A stretch of 38,388 bases of DNA. Source: Asparagopsis taxiformis (Eukaryota; Rhodophyta; Florideophyceae; Bonnemaisoniales; Bonnemaisoniaceae). The DNA lies in contig JALQPE010002177.1 in NCBI GenBank assembly GCA_030407315.1, positions 1 through 38,388 on the forward strand. Direction: 5' to 3'. Shown piece after piece: positions 1 through 9,911 of this stretch (position 1 is the stretch's first letter; every line of letters starts with the position of its first letter). The notes below the pieces were generated by a model that was not told where the DNA came from, did not search any database, and saw only the letters and a program-made list of their open reading frames with translations. The position numbers and the translations under genes were made by a program.

Positions 1-235
1 TGAACCGGCGACCGTCCTAGGTGGACATAGACATGGCGGAAGGTCCATCCCGAGGGGACATCCGTGGTACTAGAAAACAATGAATGTCGCCCTAGTAATA
101 CTAGACGTACTAGACCGCATGGACGTCCGGTTCTCGGCGGACATCCAAAAATACTGGAGAACATGGACGTCCGCCTAGTAATACTAGGTGTACTAGAGGT
201 TGTGGCGTCCGCGTCCATTTCCAAGAACACAGACG
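1..235 (+). repeat. ~235 bp terminal-type repeat, inverted partner of 17,554-17,789
   Basis: This segment is nearly identical, as reverse complement, to 17,554-17,789, differing by a few substitutions and one-base indels. It contains several GGACGTCC/GGACATCC octamers and two perfect CTAGTAATACTAG inverted repeats. Its right edge (AACACAGACG, ending at 235) is the same edge seen at the outer end of the 37.6-37.98 kb block. At 236 the sequence switches abruptly into gypsy pol. I read it as the right-hand end of a DNA transposon whose body lies left of the window; that is inference. The window may also start inside a longer repeat. Confidence 0.7.
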
Positions 236-1660
236 GTGCCCGGTTCGAGTTCGATTCGATGCTCCGTAGCATTGATTTCGCCGAGGCGTCCGCTCGTCAC
301 ATTGACGAATGTGTGGCTAGCATCTCGTTGATGCGCTTTCGTAAGTCCTCGTCGTCGAGGTGCGACAAATCGATTGTCGACTGCCAACTCGTGGTGGGGT
401 CGTTCCCCTTTCGTTGACCAACGGGTCCGGCGTTTCGTCGCCCCGCCCGTCGTATTCGTCCGCGTCGTCGCGTCGACTAGCGGTAGGTTCAAAACCTTCG
501 CGAGGGCTTCGCCGCCCTCACGTTTGAGTGGGACGATTCCCAACGGGGAGCGTACCCGTACGCAATCGTCGCGCCTTTCGGCAATTCGCGGTCCTTCCTC
601 GTGAAGTTCGACACGATGATAGAGAACGTCTCTCTCGGTCCTACGTCGACCACTCCGTTGGCTATGCGCAGCCCATGCCGGAATTGCACCGACGCTTTCG
701 GTTCGAGGAACACGAGTCCGGTCGCGTCCGTCGTCACGTTGACGGTCCGTTGCGACATCGCCGGTACACGCGTGTACTTCGTCAGGCGAACCGAGAACGT
801 TCGGCTCGGCCTATTCGAGGCCGTGTTACGCTCGCGGTGCTTCGGGTGTTCCACGTTTGGATTCGTCTCTTCCCCCTCCTCGTACGGAGTCGTCGTATCG
901 CCTTCCGCGATAATGGGTATCGTATCTCCCGATGGAGTTCGATTGTCTGCGCTTGACAGCGTATAGCATCGACATGCTTCGACATGAACGACGTGCCCAT
1001 TATAACGGGAACAGCCAGCGTGTTGGCTACGAAGAATTTGACGCGGAACAGCGAGTTCCCCAGCCTGACACGAAGCAGGATGGCGCCTTCGATAGGCAAA
1101 CGTCGCCCGTTGGCGTCTCCGAGCTTCGGTAGCTCTTCGTCACGTAGACAGCGGTCGACCCAGTCGTAGGGCAGTAAACTTGTTCGTATCAAGTTGTAGC
1201 CGCTGCACGTATCCATCGCGATGGTAATCGCCCTCATCACGTTGAGGTCTAGTCCGATCGTTCCGGATACGATATAATGCTTCGACGCAAGTAGGCACGT
1301 ATGCCCGTCGAGGACCAACGGTTCGGTCCTGACCGGCGCGCGGTCTGCGTCTTCGCTAGCGGTTCGTCGCTTCACCGTATGAGCCCGTATGGCTTCTTTT
1401 GCGTCGACACGCTTCGTATAAGCCGCGTGCTTGGCTTTCTCGCGCTCGGAAGCGTCGTGCTTCCGGGTAGCGCGTCTCGCTCGTCTGCGAGGCTTCCTCT
1501 TCGTGTGAGGTTCGGTTGTCCCGTCGGACTTCGTTTTTCTTCCCCACGTCGGGTGTCGTGTGACTCGAGTTGGCCTTCGCGGCCGTGAGCTTTACGTAAC
1601 TCTCGTTCGTCGGTGAGCCTGCGGAGGACCAATCATCGACGTCGGTCTTCCCCCTTTCAC
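236..1660 (-). pseudogene. pol: Gypsy pol fragment (protease and pre-RT region), frameshifted and truncated
   Basis: Homologous to the amino-terminal third of the pol at 9,912-14,377. The conserved protease-like stretch with the unusual D-T-C-S-G motif lies near 1,200-1,220 and the spacer before the reverse transcriptase follows. The reading frame changes repeatedly (pieces at 782-1,375, 489-854 and 236-543 are in different frames) because of one-base indels relative to the other copy, for example in the C/T run near 405-412. The sequence stops at 236, before any RT catalytic motif, so this copy cannot encode a polymerase. Whether each indel is biological or an assembly error cannot be told from the sequence. 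Confidence 0.75.
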
Positions 1661-1668
1661 GTAAGGGT

Positions 1669-3914
1669 TCAGGCGATGTGGGTGGCTCGTGACCTACATC
1701 GCCTGGTCGCTTTTCCGGCGGGGCCGTTCGACACGTCGTCGTCGTGAGCCCACGAAGCTCGTTCGTCATCGTGACTCGTTTCCACCTCGAGTGGTGTTTC
1801 GTCAGCGGAGGTCGTCACGTAGACTCCGCTGCGGCCATTACGCTGGCCATTTCGTTCGTTCGCCCACGGGCGGGGGTCACGTCGGTCATTACGAAAGTCG
1901 CCGCGGCGCCTGTCGAAGGGCCTTCCCCCGTCACGATTGGGGTTTCGGAGTATCGTAGGCGGCGTGCCGTACCTCCGCGGGTTCACGTTCCCTCGCTCAC
2001 CAGGTCGTTCCTGGTTACGTTTTGCCATTCGTTGGCGAAAGTACTCAGCCTGACGTGGGTTGCTCTTCACGTGGAAGAGGTAGTACTTGTACGCGAAAAA
2101 GATCCGTTGATCTGGCGTCAGACGCGGACACGTAAACGCCGAGTGGCCATCTTCGCGGCATGACCAACACGACAGCGTCCAGTAATCATTCGGGATTACG
2201 AAGTGCGCCAATTGCGTCTGCTCGCTCGTGAGCTTCGGCACGTCCTCGCATGGACGGTTCAATCGAGCTTCGAGCTCGTCCGGCGTTTCGTTTGCCGTTT
2301 TCGTATCGTTGGGCGGCGGCCCGTTCGTGAAGAGTATCGCCTCTAAATTCTCGGCAACGTGAGCCGCGGCGAGCGATACATCGTCATCATCCCTCGCGGG
2401 GATGTTCAGGTTACCATCGTGGTAACTGGGCTCGCTAGCCCGTTCATTACGTAAGTACGCGGACTCATCGTAGTCCGCGAACTTCCTCGACTCGTGGTCG
2501 GAAATAGCCAACGTAGGCTTCACCGGAAACCGCACTTTCGGTTTCGCGGCTGACGCGACAGCTGCCGTACGTGCACGGAAGGTCGTTCCTTCGGCCGTCG
2601 CCAATCGTCTCACAACGGTGAGGTCGTTCCTCTCTCGTTCGGGGAGTGACCGGAGTCGTTCCGTCACGGCTGCCCGCGTCGAGGGCAGTAAACCACGTAC
2701 GTAGTGGTGAACGAGGAGTCGGTCCGTAAACTCGTAGTTGCACGCCCGCGTGGCGGTGTCGAGTCTATCAGTGTACTGATTCTCGTCCTCGTTAGGACTC
2801 TGCGTGATCATCGTGACCTTTTCGTAGGCCTCCTGCAGCACGTCGTCTTGCAGGTAACGTTTAATCAACGCGTTGATTACGTGAGGCCACGAGAACCTCT
2901 CCGTCGGATCAGTCGTGATCACACCAGTCGTACACTGGGAATCGTAGAACCGTCGGGCGTCCCCTTCGAGGAAGAAGTGCAGCGCACGTACTGCCACTCC
3001 CTCGCACACTCCGAGTGTGCTGAACCCATCACGTATTTGGGCGAGGAATCTGAGCAACGCAATCGGATTCCGGCCGGAGAAACGGCTTTAACGTAGGGAA
3101 AAGTCCCTCCAGCTCACGTTTGAGCATATGTACGCTTTGATTCTCGTTCACGTAGAGATGTTCACGTACATCGTTAAGTCGGTACATGCGGTACGACACC
3201 ACGTTCGCAAATGCGTCGAGCATTGTCGTGTGCTCTGCCAACGCGTGGCAAACGGGTCCGAGGGCGTTCCCTGGTAAGCGTACCGCGTCGGCACGTTCGT
3301 TTTCGTGTACTCGCGTGTCCGTCGTGCTGAACGTTCCCAGCCACGGAATGTACGTCTCACGTGGCGGGGGAGCTCTCGTATCGAATTGCGCAGCTCGTGC
3401 TGCGTCCGCCGACCGCGCGTGGTCTGGCGTATCGTTAAAACGTAATTGCCTTCGTGGCGTCTCGTTGGGGTTGGCGATGGCTCGTTGCACTGTCGCCCCC
3501 TTCCGTACGTTGTCGGGGTCGTCGGACCGGGTGTTGGTGGGTATCCTCCCGAACGGCCGGGGAGGATTGCGAGTTATAGGCGCGCGAGCCTTCTTCGTAA
3601 TTCGGATCGCTTCCGCTCGGCGGAGCGGAACGTCCGGCGACGATTTCGTTGAATACTACGACAAACGAGTCGAGTCTTCCCTCCACGGCGGAGAGGCGGT
3701 TTCGTAAATCTTCGTTTTCCCGTTCGAGGGTCGCTGAGCGTTCACGTAACGCACGAGCTTCGCGCTCCGAGACTCCGAGTCTCTGCCTTACGGCTTCGTC
3801 GACGGCCGCGTCGCTCTCCCTTTCGATGTGACCTCGAAGGTCTTCGTACACTACGCGTAGTGCCGTGGGAGTCACGTTCCCTTCATTGAGCTTACCGCGC
3901 GTAGCGGGGTCCAT
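1669..3914 (-). pseudogene. gag: Gypsy gag, frameshifted copy
   Basis: Same protein as the gag at 14,439-16,660, starting at the equivalent ATG (3,914, peptide MDPATRGKL). It contains the coiled-coil amino terminus, capsid-like helices and a CCHC zinc knuckle (CWSCREDGHSAFTC). The frame is broken at least twice: near 3,548, where one G is missing relative to the other copy (CCCGAAC against CCCGGAAC), and near 3,080, where one A is extra (GAGAAACGG against GAGAACGG). Its carboxyl end also differs from the other copy through small indels near 1,710-1,725. It therefore reads as three overlapping pieces, 3,435-3,914, 3,029-3,490 and 1,669-3,057. Confidence 0.75.
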
Positions 3915-4016
3915 ACTCACGGACTCTGTGGAACGATAGTTCGGTGGACGTAGTAGCTGGTACGAGCCAGTGGACACGCTGTCCTTACGAAACGAAACGA
4001 GCAGTCCACCCGCTGG

Positions 4017-4589
4017 TGTTTGACTGTATTGTTAGAACGGTAGAAGGTAGAGTGGTTAGCGAGTAGACACGAGCGTCACGACGCAACAATCCACGCGAGG
4101 ATTACGTTAGCAAACGAGGTGGTACGTCACCGGAGGCGCTCTCAACCAAGCCGGAGGCACTACACGCAATCAGCCTTACGTGCGGCGATGGGTAGGGAGT
4201 ACGCAGCTCGACGGAGACGAAGCCTCGCTAGGCAAAACGTAAACGTAAAACGTAGAAGTCAGTCGTAGACTAGAGCCGTTGCTCGTTCGATGTATTGTCC
4301 CCTTTCCCTCCCGGCACGATGCCAATACCTATATGGCCACGATGGCATCGCTTTACAGTGTAAACACTGTTCGTAACGTCCCCGAATGGGAAAGGACCTT
4401 GTGGGTCACACGTAGGGACCCGTTGGTCCGTTGGCCGTTGCCAGTACGTTCGTTGCACACGTGTGCCGGTTGCGCGCGCGCATGCGCCAGCAATGTTCGT
4501 GCATTGCTGTCGCCGGTCGTGTCGTCGAAATTCGAATTCCGCGGAAAAACGTAAATATTTGCAATTTCGGAATTGCCACGTATACTACA
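4017..4589 (-). repeat. LTR shared by two tandem gypsy copies
   Basis: On the minus strand it begins TGTAGTATACG and ends ...CAAACA, so it has TG...CA ends. It matches 16,761-17,334 with only about four differences in ~573 bp, which implies a recent insertion. The outer edge is sharp: the two copies diverge immediately after TACTACA on the plus strand. The inner edge (4,017) is set only by the terminal CA, because both copies continue into homologous leader sequence. A short inverted repeat, ACAGTGT-AA-ACACTGT, lies near 4,357-4,372. I could not identify a convincing primer-binding site next to the inner edge. Confidence 0.75.
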
Positions 4590-4606
4590 CAGCCCCACCC
4601 CCACAC
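4590..4606 (-). other. Polypurine tract of the full-length gypsy element
   Basis: The minus strand reads GTGTGGGGGTGGGGCTG immediately before the LTR start TGTAG. A G-rich tract abutting the 3' LTR is the standard plus-strand primer of LTR elements. It ties the 4,590-9,911 region to the gypsy element rather than to a separate insertion. Confidence 0.65.
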
Positions 4607-4970
4607 GTGGACGTCCCGGCCACGCGAGGCCCGTCAGGACGCGCCTGAGACACGGGGCCGTGGCGCCTTTTCGGGTACAACTGCGGACGTGGCAGTTGTC
4701 CCGAAAAATCTCGTTTAAACGTACGCGGCCCGGTTGGCTGATCGAATCGCCACGGCGCCGGAGCGCGCGCGTGCGCTCCGGCTCTTTCGTAATCATCGCG
4801 GCCCGCCCGTTGGCATCGTACGTCAATGCCTCGCTTAGGGGTTTCCCTGCAACGAATGCAGTGTCCAATTCCACCACGCGGGTGTGCTTCAATTCAGCGC
4901 GATACGAGCGCAGGCCGCGGCCCTTTCGTGAATCTGCCAGCGGGCATTACGAAAACGGTCGTCCGAAGGT

Positions 4971-4977
4971 TATTTAA
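4971..4977 (+). promoter_or_regulatory. TATA-like box for the antisense ORF
   Basis: TATTTAA lies about 210 bp upstream of the first ATG on the plus strand (5,185). The intervening leader is pyrimidine-rich and contains no other ATG. The position fits a dedicated promoter that drives transcription opposite to the gypsy genome, starting around 5,000. This is a motif call only. Confidence 0.45.
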
Positions 4978-5184
4978 GCCGCGGCTTAACGTGATAGCGA
5001 TCGTCGCTCACCCTTCCTCTCACCATCGTCATCCAGGCCGTTGCCTTTCGTTCTCCCTTACCCTTTTCCCCCGCTGGGTACTACTACCTCCGTTCCTTTC
5101 GTTCTCTTGTTTCGTCTAGCCCGCGTGGCCCTCGTTCTCGTGCTCGTTGCACTGTTCGTCTTCGTTGCGTACGAACTGACCACG

Positions 5185-7413
5185 ATGGTCACTACGCGTA
5201 GCACCGATACCCACACTCCGCGGCCCGCCGGCTCTGCTGGAGGTGGAGCGAGGAACCCTTCGCAGGGCGCTCCCTCCCTCGTCGGGGCCGGTGCGCCGCC
5301 AGCGACGGAAGCGTCCGTCGCGCCCGCCCCATCCGTTAGGGCGGGCCAAGCCGTTGCTTCGCAGGCCGTCGCCTCTTCGTCTCGCCCGATGGCTCCGTCT
5401 CGCCTGGTGGCTTCCGTGACGCCTGCCGAGGCTGCTAGGGCCGATGCCCCACGGGATGATGATGCAACGGCGTCCGACTCGGGGAATTCGTCACCCGTCA
5501 TTCCGGCTGCCGCGGCCCCGTCGACGGGTGCAGCCGCGATGGCAGCGGCCGCTCGTTCGCGTCGTGCTGTGGCGGCGGCCCGCACGGGCGTGCCTCGTCG
5601 TGATGGCTCGCCGCGTTCCCCTCGCCAGGATCCCTCGCCGGAGGGTGGTGACCCCGTTGGGACAGTCGGCACCGCCTCACGTGGCGGTGCGGCGCTAAAC
5701 GTAGGCGTCCTGACCCACGCGTGGGCTGCGTTGCCTCGCGTGGGTATCACGGATGACGATCTCGCCACGTTGGCCAGAGATCGTCTGGACGCCCGCGCGG
5801 TCGTCGACTATATGCGTTCCGCCGAGGATACGTGGGGGCGGGCAGCCGGGCGTCGTTTCGCCAACGGGCCACCGGGATCGGAACGTTACCAGATCCCGGC
5901 GTCGATACGTTGCGACCGCTCGTGGTTGCGTGACGTCAACGACGCGATCTACGTCGATCGTATGGACGCCTTCCTGTGGAAGGGGACGCCCGAGGAACCG
6001 CCGTTCATCTCGGTGGCGTCCGTATTCGTATGTCCGCGGACACTTTCCGAACGGCAACGTGCCGAATGGAAGACTGCTCTTTCGTTGAGCGTCATCTCCA
6101 AAAGTGTCGTGTCGTACGACGACCACTTCGCGCTCCGCCACGTGAACGCGGACGACTACCGCGTGTCACACGCGTCAGCTCCGTGGGTCGTCCCGAGCGA
6201 GCTCTACTTCCCGCCGTTGCCGGAAGTAGTAGAGGAGTTTCCGTACCCCCGTGGGTCGTCCACGTTGTTACCACGCGTGGTACATTATTTTACCGATGCC
6301 GTGAAGGACGCGCCTGCCCCCGTGAAGGAACGTTTCCTCATGGCCGTGGATATCGAACACGCAGCGATGCTCGCATGCTCGCTGTTCGTGGAACGTCGTG
6401 TGTTCGGGCGCGCGTGCCTACTGCCGGAGTCCACGTTGGACTTCCTGGCCGACTACGAGATGCTTCGTGCAATCCCGGTGGACGGTTCCGACACGTTCGT
6501 CTCCGTTACCAGCGCGTTGGCTGAGGTTCGCGGCGCCCTTGCGTTGGGGCCGGAATATCGGGTTATACGTCCCGATTACGCAAGCGGCGATAACCAGGAG
6601 TTCGTCTCCGTGCGCAGCGATGGGGCTTACGTGCCGCGGGTCGCTTCCCGTTCCGAACGCCGTCGTGGCAATCGTGCCGGTTATTTCGGCGGCCTCGGGG
6701 GCAACGAGCGCCCCCGAGGGACGCGTTCTGGCCGTCGTGGCCATCCAAACCAAGCGCCGCGGGCGCCGGATCCTCGGGAGATCGTGCCACGCGAGGCTAC
6801 GGGAGGGGGCAACGTTGCCAACGTCGGTCGTCCGGATGTGGCCACGCCGGCCGAGCGCGCGCCACGCTTCGTTAGCCTGGACGACCGCGTCTCCGATGAG
6901 GATGCCCGTCGGCTTCTCGGTACGTCGATGGCCGCTCCGCCTCGTGCGGACGGCTGGGTTATTCGTTCCCTCATCTCGTCCGTGGCTCGCGCAGCCGAAG
7001 AGTTCAGGGCCCAGACGTTGGACCTGACTGCCCGCTTGGCAACGGAACGCGCGATTTCCGAGCGTCTCGCCGCGGCGACTCGTAGTTACGCGCCGCCCGT
7101 TGGCGTTCGTAACGAACCTTACGGTTACGCGAGTGGCGGCGGCTTCGCCGACCCCGTCGGGTATGGTCACGCAGCGGCGTACCTGCCACGCGACCCCGCT
7201 TCGGCGCGCCCTTCGGATACGCGCAGTCACGGGACTGCGGATCCTTACGCTAGGGATCCCGCGTCGCGTCGCGAGCGAGCCCCCGTGGTCACGCAGACCG
7301 TCGATCCGTACGCGCCGGGCTTCGTTCAGCCCAGTCGCAGCCGCAGCCACGATAGCCGCGGCGAAGGCCCTGGTCCGTATGACCCTGCGGGCAAGCGTTC
7401 TCGTCGCTACTAG
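5185..7413 (+). CDS. Antisense ORF of the gypsy element, unknown function
   Basis: A 742-codon ORF on the strand opposite to gag-pol. I choose the ATG at 5,185 (context ACGATGG) because it is the first ATG after the TATA-like box; the frame stays open upstream but only through a TTG. No known family is recognised. Residues ~1-180 are Ala/Ser/Pro-rich and disordered-looking. Residues ~185-480 look folded, with mixed hydrophobic stretches, many Trp/Tyr/Phe and motifs such as SWLRDVNDAIYVDRMDAF. Residues ~490-600 are Arg/Gly-rich (for example RRGNRAGYFGG). The carboxyl tail is Ser/Arg/Pro-rich and ends KRSRRY. The RG-rich part and basic tail suggest nucleic-acid binding, possibly Gag-like, but that is inference. 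Uninterrupted length, Kozak context and a ready promoter argue for a real gene. Antisense ORFs between pol and the 3' LTR are known in plant Tat-lineage elements. Confidence 0.7.
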   Translation: MVTTRSTDTHTPRPAGSAGGGARNPSQGAPSLVGAGAPPATEASVAPAPSVRAGQAVASQAVASSSRPMAPSRLVASVTPAEAARADAPRDDDATASDSGNSSPVIPAAAAPSTGAAAMAAAARSRRAVAAARTGVPRRDGSPRSPRQDPSPEGGDPVGTVGTASRGGAALNVGVLTHAWAALPRVGITDDDLATLARDRLDARAVVDYMRSAEDTWGRAAGRRFANGPPGSERYQIPASIRCDRSWLRDVNDAIYVDRMDAFLWKGTPEEPPFISVASVFVCPRTLSERQRAEWKTALSLSVISKSVVSYDDHFALRHVNADDYRVSHASAPWVVPSELYFPPLPEVVEEFPYPRGSSTLLPRVVHYFTDAVKDAPAPVKERFLMAVDIEHAAMLACSLFVERRVFGRACLLPESTLDFLADYEMLRAIPVDGSDTFVSVTSALAEVRGALALGPEYRVIRPDYASGDNQEFVSVRSDGAYVPRVASRSERRRGNRAGYFGGLGGNERPRGTRSGRRGHPNQAPRAPDPREIVPREATGGGNVANVGRPDVATPAERAPRFVSLDDRVSDEDARRLLGTSMAAPPRADGWVIRSLISSVARAAEEFRAQTLDLTARLATERAISERLAAATRSYAPPVGVRNEPYGYASGGGFADPVGYGHAAAYLPRDPASARPSDTRSHGTADPYARDPASRRERAPVVTQTVDPYAPGFVQPSRSRSHDSRGEGPGPYDPAGKRSRRY

Positions 7414-9911
7414 GTCGTTCCTAGGTTAGTTCGTAGGCCACGTCGGCTCTAGCATCGTGCTATTTCGTAAACTTCGTCTTGTTTCTTTGCGTAATCGCAT
7501 GGCTCCGTTGAGCTTCGTAATTCCCGTTTGGCAGGTCGTCTGCAGCGGGGGAGGGGTTAGCGTTAAGCCCCTCCCCACAATTTTTTTGTTGTGGCGTCTA
7601 CCCCGTCGGGTGTCGTATGGCTTACGCAGCCCGTGCTTCGAGTTCGCGGCGGCGCGTGCCCGTTGGCAGGTTCGTAACACACGCAACTATTCGGCAAAGC
7701 GGCGGCGCGTAGCGGCGGCTTTTCACTGCGAGTGGTACGTTAACCTCGATCGTAGAGCCCGTTGGCGTGCGTATCATTTAGTAACTAACTCGGAAATCGT
7801 TTCCGCCGTCGTTTCTCGTTCGGATAACCCCGTCGGGTGTCTAATTTCGTTGAGCGTTCGAGCTCTTTGGCACGTAGCACGTCGGTGCCAATTTTAATTT
7901 GCTCCGATGAGTTGGGCGAAAAATTCATCGAGCGTCAGACCGACTCGCGCGTGAGTCGATTTGACGTTCTACGCCGTGGCGTGTACGCAGCAATTCGTCG
8001 CAGTACGTTGCGGTTCCGTTGACGACGTGGTTGCCGGCGGGCTTGGCATTTCGTATAGCCGTTGACGTAATTGCGCCGTCGCGCTTCACGTTCCCGCGGC
8101 TTCACGTTGGCCACTGGCGTTATCATTTTGTAACTACCTCGGAATTCGTTTCCGCCGTCGTTCCTCGTGCGGATAACCCCGTCGGGTGTCGAATTCCGTT
8201 GAGCATTCGAGCTCTTTGGCATATAGCACGTCGGTGCCAATTTTAATTTGCTCCGATGAGCTGGACGGAAAATTCGCCAAACGTCAGGCCGACTCGCGCG
8301 TGAGTTGGCTTGACTTTTCACGCCGTTGCGTGTACGCGGCAGTGCGTCGTGGTGCGTCGCAGTTCCGTTGACAACGTCTTTGCCGGCGGGCTTGGCTTTT
8401 CGTATAGCCGTTAACACCGTTAGCGCCGTCGCGCTTCACGTTCCCGCGGCTTCACGTTAGCCGGTGGCGCAATCGTTGCGCTAGTCCGCTTCGCGTGGTG
8501 GCGTCGTTCGCCGCGGCGTCCGAGGAGCGTTTCGTTAGCTCATCCGTTATGTGGTGCGACGTGCACCTGGGCATACGTAATGCTCGCCCTCTACGCCGTT
8601 GCGTAATTTCGTTTATTCGCCTTGCGAACCCGACGGGGACGCGATTGACGGTGTCGTTTCGCATGCCCGCGGGCGGTTGAGGCTGCTACGTGAGCCAACT
8701 TTTCGTCGGCTCGTTGCCTTCAGCTGTGCCGTTTACGTTGGCTACCAGCTTGTACGCCGTTGCGTATTCGTATTTCGTTTCGTGCGTTCGGCCCGTTGGC
8801 GTGCGTCGTTATCGTTAGCGACGTCCGCGTACGCGCTCGTATCCTGGCCGACGTGGCCGGTGGCGCGCGCGCCTTCGAATTCGAACGGGGTCTAAGCTCG
8901 TTAGCTTCTCGTTTTGCGACGTGGACGTGCGCGTCTTAGCCTTCGTGACCGTACGTGGTCTACCCGCCTTTCGGGTTTGTTCGTGCGTTTCGACTAGCCG
9001 GCGGGCTTTTCGCTTTCGCGCGTCGTTCGTTATGCCCGCGTGGCAGGACACCGTTGTGTCGTTCCGTGGTTGCCGTACGTGGCTACCGTGTTCGGCGTCG
9101 TGCCTCACGATGGCGATACGGTTCGCCGTCCGTCGTCGCGGCCTCGTTGGCTCGTCGTTCGCACGCTTTACTCGCGCGCTTCGTGCGCTGAGACCCGTTG
9201 GTCTTGTTCGTCGGCTAACGTATAGCTTCGTTCCGCTTCGTGCGTGGAGTTTCGTAATGAGGCCGTTGCCATCTTCGTTGGGGACGCGTCCGTCCTACGT
9301 CGTTTCTCCGCCTTCCGGCGTCACGTTGCCGTTAGCTCGCGAGCTGTTGGCGTTGACCTCGTTGGTCGATGCGACTCGTTGTCAGCGGCTGTCCACGGGG
9401 ACGTACGATGGCTCACGTGACATGCCAAAATTACGAAATTTTCGGGGCACGCGTGTCCCGAGATTTGGCCGGATTAGCGCACTGTAATCGGCCCGATTTT
9501 TCGTACCGTGCGTCCATGGCCCGCTGGCCCAAGTATAATTTTTCGCGCGAAAAATCTGACGTGTTGTCCGTCCGTGGCCCGTGGTGTCGTCACCTTTGCC
9601 CGTGGGACGGTCAACACTGTCGAGCCAGTCGTGGCTCTTCACATCGTGTGAATCGTCCGCGCGTGGACTCGTCGTCCAATCTTTCGTTGGCGCTCGTGCC
9701 TCCACCAACGTATGGTGTCGAAAACGAAAAGAGCGACGGCTCTAGCACGCATCGCGCCCCCCCAACGCAAGGGTGGACGTCCCGGCCACTCGTTGTGCCT
9801 TCGCTTCTCGTTCGTGCGGCTCGTCGCCTTCGTTTGTTGCATCGTGCAACGTCGCGCACGCGTGCGCTTAACCCGACGCTCGTGTGCGTTTTCGGGGGCC
9901 GTCGTGGCCTT
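7414..9911. other. Noncoding 3' internal region of the gypsy element
   Basis: About 2.5 kb between the antisense ORF stop and the pol stop. Open frames here are short, overlap on both strands and show no family motif. The sequence is rich in CGTTGGC/CCGTTGG-like words and holds a two-copy tandem repeat (7,772-8,472). It may hold the antisense transcript's 3' UTR, but I see no clear AATAAA there. Confidence 0.55.
7772..8472 (+). repeat. Tandem duplication, two ~349 bp units
   Basis: Unit 1 begins TATCATTTAGTAACTAACTC at 7,772 and unit 2 begins TATCATTTTGTAACTACCTC at 8,121. The units share long blocks, such as GCCGTCGCGCTTCACGTTCC near their ends, with moderate divergence, so the duplication is older than the LTR pair. 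Confidence 0.8.

Larger units (their letters stand above)
236..4589 (-). mobile_element. Truncated Ty3/gypsy copy (5' LTR, gag, start of pol)
   Basis: Read on the minus strand this is LTR (4,589-4,017), leader, gag, then pol up to just before the reverse transcriptase core, where homology to the full copy ends at 236. It is closely similar to 12,975-17,334 but carries scattered one-base indels and substitutions. The junction at 235/236 puts the terminal-type repeat directly against pol, as if a DNA transposon inserted here or a deletion removed the rest. Its LTR is shared with the neighbouring full-length element, giving the tandem order LTR-internal-LTR-partial internal that recombination between elements can produce. 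Confidence 0.8.

Noticed and set aside
8921..9487. 188-codon plus-strand ORF in the gypsy 3' internal region
   Set aside because: Overlaps other frames of similar length, has no motif, and lies in low-complexity CG-rich sequence.
4590..9750. A separate non-autonomous LTR element nested between two gypsy copies
   Set aside because: No second pair of LTRs is visible, while a polypurine tract abuts the LTR at 4,589 and the LTRs at 4,017-4,589 and 16,761-17,334 pair well. The region is better explained as the 3' internal part of one element.
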